Below are positions 6,574 to 8,916 of a DNA stretch of 8,916 nucleotides, piece by piece; position 1 is the first letter of the stretch; the number at the start of each line of letters is the position of its first letter. This DNA is from Parabacteroides sp. Lineage in GTDB: Bacteria > Bacteroidota > Bacteroidia > Bacteroidales > Tannerellaceae. The stretch spans positions 469 through 9,384 of the forward strand of contig DXRF01000075.1 of the NCBI GenBank assembly GCA_019411205.1, read 5' to 3'. The position numbers were made by a program, and so were the translations under genes. The notes beneath the pieces are model-generated. The model saw only the letters and a list, made by a program, of their open reading frames with translations, was not told the DNA's origin and searched no databases.

Positions 6574-6586
6574 ACTCGGCTGGCAC
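6567..6586. repeat. Inverted repeat GTGCCA/TGGCAC overlapping the -24 element
   Basis: A perfect 6-bp stem encloses 8 nt. One arm is the TGGCAC of the sigma-54 -24 box; the other is its mirror copy on the plus strand. On the plus strand T6 follows 8 nt after the stem, but no plus-strand gene precedes it. It may be a binding palindrome or a relic of a divergent promoter. Confidence 0.5.
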
Positions 6587-6671
6587 ACGGTCTGTTTTTT
6601 GTAAACTGTTCTATTTTAACATGTAAGTCATCCAGAATGTTTTACGGAGGCTATTATTACAACATCACGGA

Positions 6672-6700
6672 TGGGGAATTGTGGACATATTTGGGGAATT
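6672..6700. promoter_or_regulatory. Direct repeat TGGGGAATT x2, candidate activator (UAS) sites
   Basis: Two identical 9-mers at 6672-6680 and 6692-6700 have a 20-bp period, close to two helical turns, so they present on the same DNA face. They lie about 130 and 150 bp upstream of the predicted sigma-54 start, in the range usual for enhancer sites of NtrC-type activators. Binding by the local regulator is inference only. Confidence 0.35.
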
Positions 6701-6703
6701 TTT

Positions 6704-8916
6704 CTACAGATACCGTTCCACAGCCTGGCTTACAACAATGCTCGCCTGCCGGATCACCTCGGATAAAAGCCGCTTCCAACCGTCGTCTGTCAACGCTTCG
6801 TCGTTCTTCTCAAGGATTCTCAGCTGAGCCACCAAATCGGAAGCTCCTAACATAGTGAAAAGAGGGATCAGCTTATGGGAGATTTTGGCAGCCGGCCCCC
6901 TCTCAGTCTTCTCCAAAGCTTGTTTCAACAACGAAATGCTCTTGTTCGTTTCCTCGGCAAAAGTCCGGATAATGGACGCAGAGGCTTCTTTGTCTTCGCC
7001 GGCAAAAGCGGTAAGCGAATCAAAATTGAGTTCAAGCGACACCTCGGCTTGTATATCAGCCTGCAACAGGTTATTCAACAAGGCAATCAACTGCTTAGCC
7101 GTGAAAGGTTTGTTCAGGAATCCGGTGAAACCGACTTCCAAATAATGGGTATGCTCGTTTTCCACACTGGCCGAAAGCGCGATGACAGGCACGGTATCTG
7201 TTCCGGGGACACCTGACGAACGAATGACGTTGAGCAGACCGTAACCATCCATTCCCGGCATCTGTATATCGGTTATGATCGCATCGAAAGAGCTATTACG
7301 CAAAATATCGACTACGGCAAACGGATTTGAACAACTGGCAACTTCCACATGGTTTCGTTTCAAAAACTCTTCCGTCAGCGCCAACTGCAACGGATCATCG
7401 TCAACCAGCAAACAAAAGATTTCGCGCCCTTCGAAGCTTCCGGTTTCCGTTTCGTCTTCCCCTATGACAGGCACGGCTGGCAATGTCTGCACTTCCGATT
7501 CCTGCAAAGGTAGGATAATCGTAAAATCACTTCCTTTTCCCGGAACACTCTTTAGCGATAATCTTCCTCCCATCAGTTCGATCAGCTTGCGGGTGATGGA
7601 AAGCCCGAGGCCGAAACCTTCTTCTTTTTCGGTTCCCGACAGACGAGCAAACTCGCCGAAAATTTTTTCCTGTTCTTCTTCCGGAATCCCGACACCGGAG
7701 TCTGAGACAGTAATTGACAAGTGAGAATTGGCAATTGACAATTTGACTATCAAAACAATACGGCCTTCGTGAGTAAACTTGACAGCGTTGGACAAAAGAT
7801 TGCCGACTACCTGGCGAAGGCGTATCGGATCACCGGAATAAATACGATCCATCCCCTCCTCCTTCATATTCAGAATAAAAGCCAATCCTTTTGCTTCGGC
7901 TATCGGGCGGAAGCTCCCGTATATTTCATTAAAAAGCGTACGCACGCTGAAAGGCACGTTCTGTATTTCCATCTGCCCTGATTCCAACCGATGAAAATCA
8001 AGCAAACCATTCACCAGCGAAAGAATATGATCGGCCGATCCGGTCATGTTTTCCAAATAATAACGTTGCCTTTCGTCCGGATGACGACGCATCAGCAGTT
8101 CGATATAGCCGATTATGGACGAGAGCGGTGCCCGGATATCGTGGCTGATCGTCAGCATCAGTTTCTCCCGACTATGGAGCAGATCTTCAGCATATTGTTT
8201 GGCTTTCTCCAATTGCTGCCGGTAATACTGGCTTCTAGAGATATCACGTGTGATCAAAATGATAAAGACGATCACGATAATCAGCGACAGGACGGCGATA
8301 CCGCCAATGAGATAAGAGGTTTCGCGTAGCACCTCCTGTTTCTTCATGACACGTTCCATCGACGCGTTCATTTCCTCCTCCTCTATGTCACGCAGCATCT
8401 GGTTGATCCGGCTCGTGATGATGCTGTTATTATAACGCAGATTGGCAGCACGTTCCAACAGCTGGTCTACGAGCTGTTTACGCTGATCGGCCACACTGTC
8501 TTGCAGGTTTTTCAGGACCGTCACGATCGTGTCTGCCGGGTTGAAGACGTTCACCAGCGTGTCAGTCACGATCTGCCGTGTCGTATTCACGACAACGGTC
8601 GAATCCTCTTTAGGGGGTGAGAAAACATCGGCAAGACGACGGAAAAAGCCACGATGCTTATGGGGCTGGGGAGTCTTTACGGAATCTTGGTGCACGATCA
8701 CGCGCTCCTGTATTTCGACCTGCCGGACCATCGTATCTTGTCGGGCAATCACCTTCTCGATGTTTTGAGCGTACAGATGTTCCGCGTTCGTTTCGCGCCA
8801 AGTTTCCAACAGGCGGCGTGTGTTCCAACGCTTCTGTTCGATCAGCATATCGATCGTGTCGATCTTGGGATATAACGCAGGGTTCGACACTAATGTACGC
8901 AGCGAATCCATATTTT
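6704..8916 (-). CDS. Hybrid sensor histidine kinase (HisKA-HATPase-REC-HPt), 5' end outside the window
   Basis: The frame is open to the window edge; the first ATG is at 8909-8911 and gives 735 residues, but no first membrane helix precedes the periplasmic part, so the true start is probably beyond the edge. Numbering from that ATG: periplasmic region with coiled-coil-like helices (1-200), membrane helix (about 201-221), HisKA with H257 (ISHDIRAPLSSI), HATPase with N box NLLSNAVKFT (371-380), G1 DSGVGIP (404-410) and G2 GFGLGLSIT (432-440), receiver with D504/D505/D506, phosphoacceptor D548 (TDIQMPGMDG), S580 and K601, and a C-terminal HPt with H679 (KISHKLIPLF). This is a full four-step phosphorelay module. 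The most likely downstream acceptor is the sigma-54 regulator at 3714-5078. The stimulus is unknown. Residues 390-400 of the ATPase domain are encoded by a TTGTCAATT-type repeat copy. Confidence 0.93.
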   Translation of the reverse strand, partial: NMDSLRTLVSNPALYPKIDTIDMLIEQKRWNTRRLLETWRETNAEHLYAQNIEKVIARQDTMVRQVEIQERVIVHQDSVKTPQPHKHRGFFRRLADVFSPPKEDSTVVVNTTRQIVTDTLVNVFNPADTIVTVLKNLQDSVADQRKQLVDQLLERAANLRYNNSIITSRINQMLRDIEEEEMNASMERVMKKQEVLRETSYLIGGIAVLSLIIVIVFIILITRDISRSQYYRQQLEKAKQYAEDLLHSREKLMLTISHDIRAPLSSIIGYIELLMRRHPDERQRYYLENMTGSADHILSLVNGLLDFHRLESGQMEIQNVPFSVRTLFNEIYGSFRPIAEAKGLAFILNMKEEGMDRIYSGDPIRLRQVVGNLLSNAVKFTHEGRIVLIVKLSIANSHLSITVSDSGVGIPEEEQEKIFGEFARLSGTEKEEGFGLGLSITRKLIELMGGRLSLKSVPGKGSDFTIILPLQESEVQTLPAVPVIGEDETETGSFEGREIFCLLVDDDPLQLALTEEFLKRNHVEVASCSNPFAVVDILRNSSFDAIITDIQMPGMDGYGLLNVIRSSGVPGTDTVPVIALSASVENEHTHYLEVGFTGFLNKPFTAKQLIALLNNLLQADIQAEVSLELNFDSLTAFAGEDKEASASIIRTFAEETNKSISLLKQALEKTERGPAAKISHKLIPLFTMLGASDLVAQLRILEKNDEALTDDGWKRLLSEVIRQASIVVSQAVERYL
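7712..7744. repeat. TTGTCAATT-type repeat copy inside the kinase coding sequence
   Basis: This 33-nt stretch aligns without gaps to the left arm of the intergenic hairpin (5116-5148) with 27 of 33 identical bases. It encodes exactly 11 codons (K390 to I400, KLSIANSHLSI) of the kinase ATPase domain in frame. Compared with typical relatives this beta-hairpin seems about two residues long, though I judge that from memory. Confidence 0.55.

Larger units (their letters stand above)
6368..6703 (-). other. Intergenic regulatory region between the hybrid kinase and DUF418 genes
   Basis: This 336-base region has no convincing protein gene. Reading on the minus strand from the kinase stop it contains two TGGGGAATT copies 20 bp apart (6672-6700, enhancer candidates), a first copy of an 11-mer TTTTACGGAGG (6640-6650; second at 6396-6406), two perfect stems flanking a sigma-54 promoter, a hairpin-rich stretch of about 108 nt, a Rho-independent terminator, and the housekeeping promoter of DUF418. 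Details are given in the separate entries. Confidence 0.7.

Noticed and set aside
6581..6596. Divergent plus-strand sigma-54 promoter from the TGGCAC mirror copy
   Set aside because: Ten bases after GG it reads GT instead of GC, and no plus-strand gene follows.
6567..6600. Plus-strand Rho-independent terminator (stem plus T6)
   Set aside because: No plus-strand transcript is expected here and the T run starts 8 nt after the stem.
1..8916. tRNA, rRNA, CRISPR array, transposase or insertion-sequence ends
   Set aside because: None seen on either strand; apart from the short intergenic regions the window is filled by five co-oriented genes.

Overview
This window looks like a chromosomal segment of a gut-type Bacteroidales bacterium (Bacteroides/Parabacteroides-like). 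The clues are A-rich start regions instead of strong Shine-Dalgarno sites, several promoters of the Bacteroidetes form TTTG-N19/20-TAnnTTTG, TTGTCAATT-type intergenic repeats, and a hybrid histidine kinase of the architecture common in that order. The species cannot be fixed from this sequence alone.

All five genes lie on the minus strand, so transcription runs from high to low coordinates. In that order: (1) 8916-6704, a hybrid sensor histidine kinase with periplasmic domain, TM, HisKA, HATPase, receiver and HPt, cut off at the right edge of the window; (2) 6703-6368, a 336-base intergenic region holding a near-consensus sigma-54 promoter, a Rho-independent terminator about 100 nt downstream of it, and a separate housekeeping promoter; (3) 6367-5195, a polytopic DUF418/YeiB-like membrane protein; (4) 5194-5079, a large imperfect hairpin made of TTGTCAATT repeats plus the promoter of the next gene; (5) 5078-3714, an NtrC-type sigma-54 activator with an N-terminal receiver; (6) 3713-3366, a 348-base regulatory region with a candidate promoter and a predicted leader of about 255 nt; (7) 3365-927, a glycyl radical enzyme that matches trans-4-hydroxy-L-proline dehydratase (HypD) at every substrate-pocket residue I can recall, with constant spacing; (8) 913-8, its radical-SAM activase, 13 nt downstream.

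Two functional modules sit side by side. hypD-hypE is an anaerobic catabolic operon that turns collagen- or diet-derived hydroxyproline into pyrroline-5-carboxylate. The second module is a putative phosphorelay. The kinase (His, Asp, HPt-His) could pass phosphate to the sigma-54 activator, which could then act at the sigma-54 promoter between the kinase and DUF418 genes. That promoter is followed by a compact, hairpin-rich stretch ending in a terminator. It may therefore make a small RNA of about 108 nt, or a read-through leader for DUF418. This sigma-54 RNA unit is the most novel candidate in the window. No sigma-54 site is visible upstream of hypD, so a link between the two modules is not shown by the sequence.
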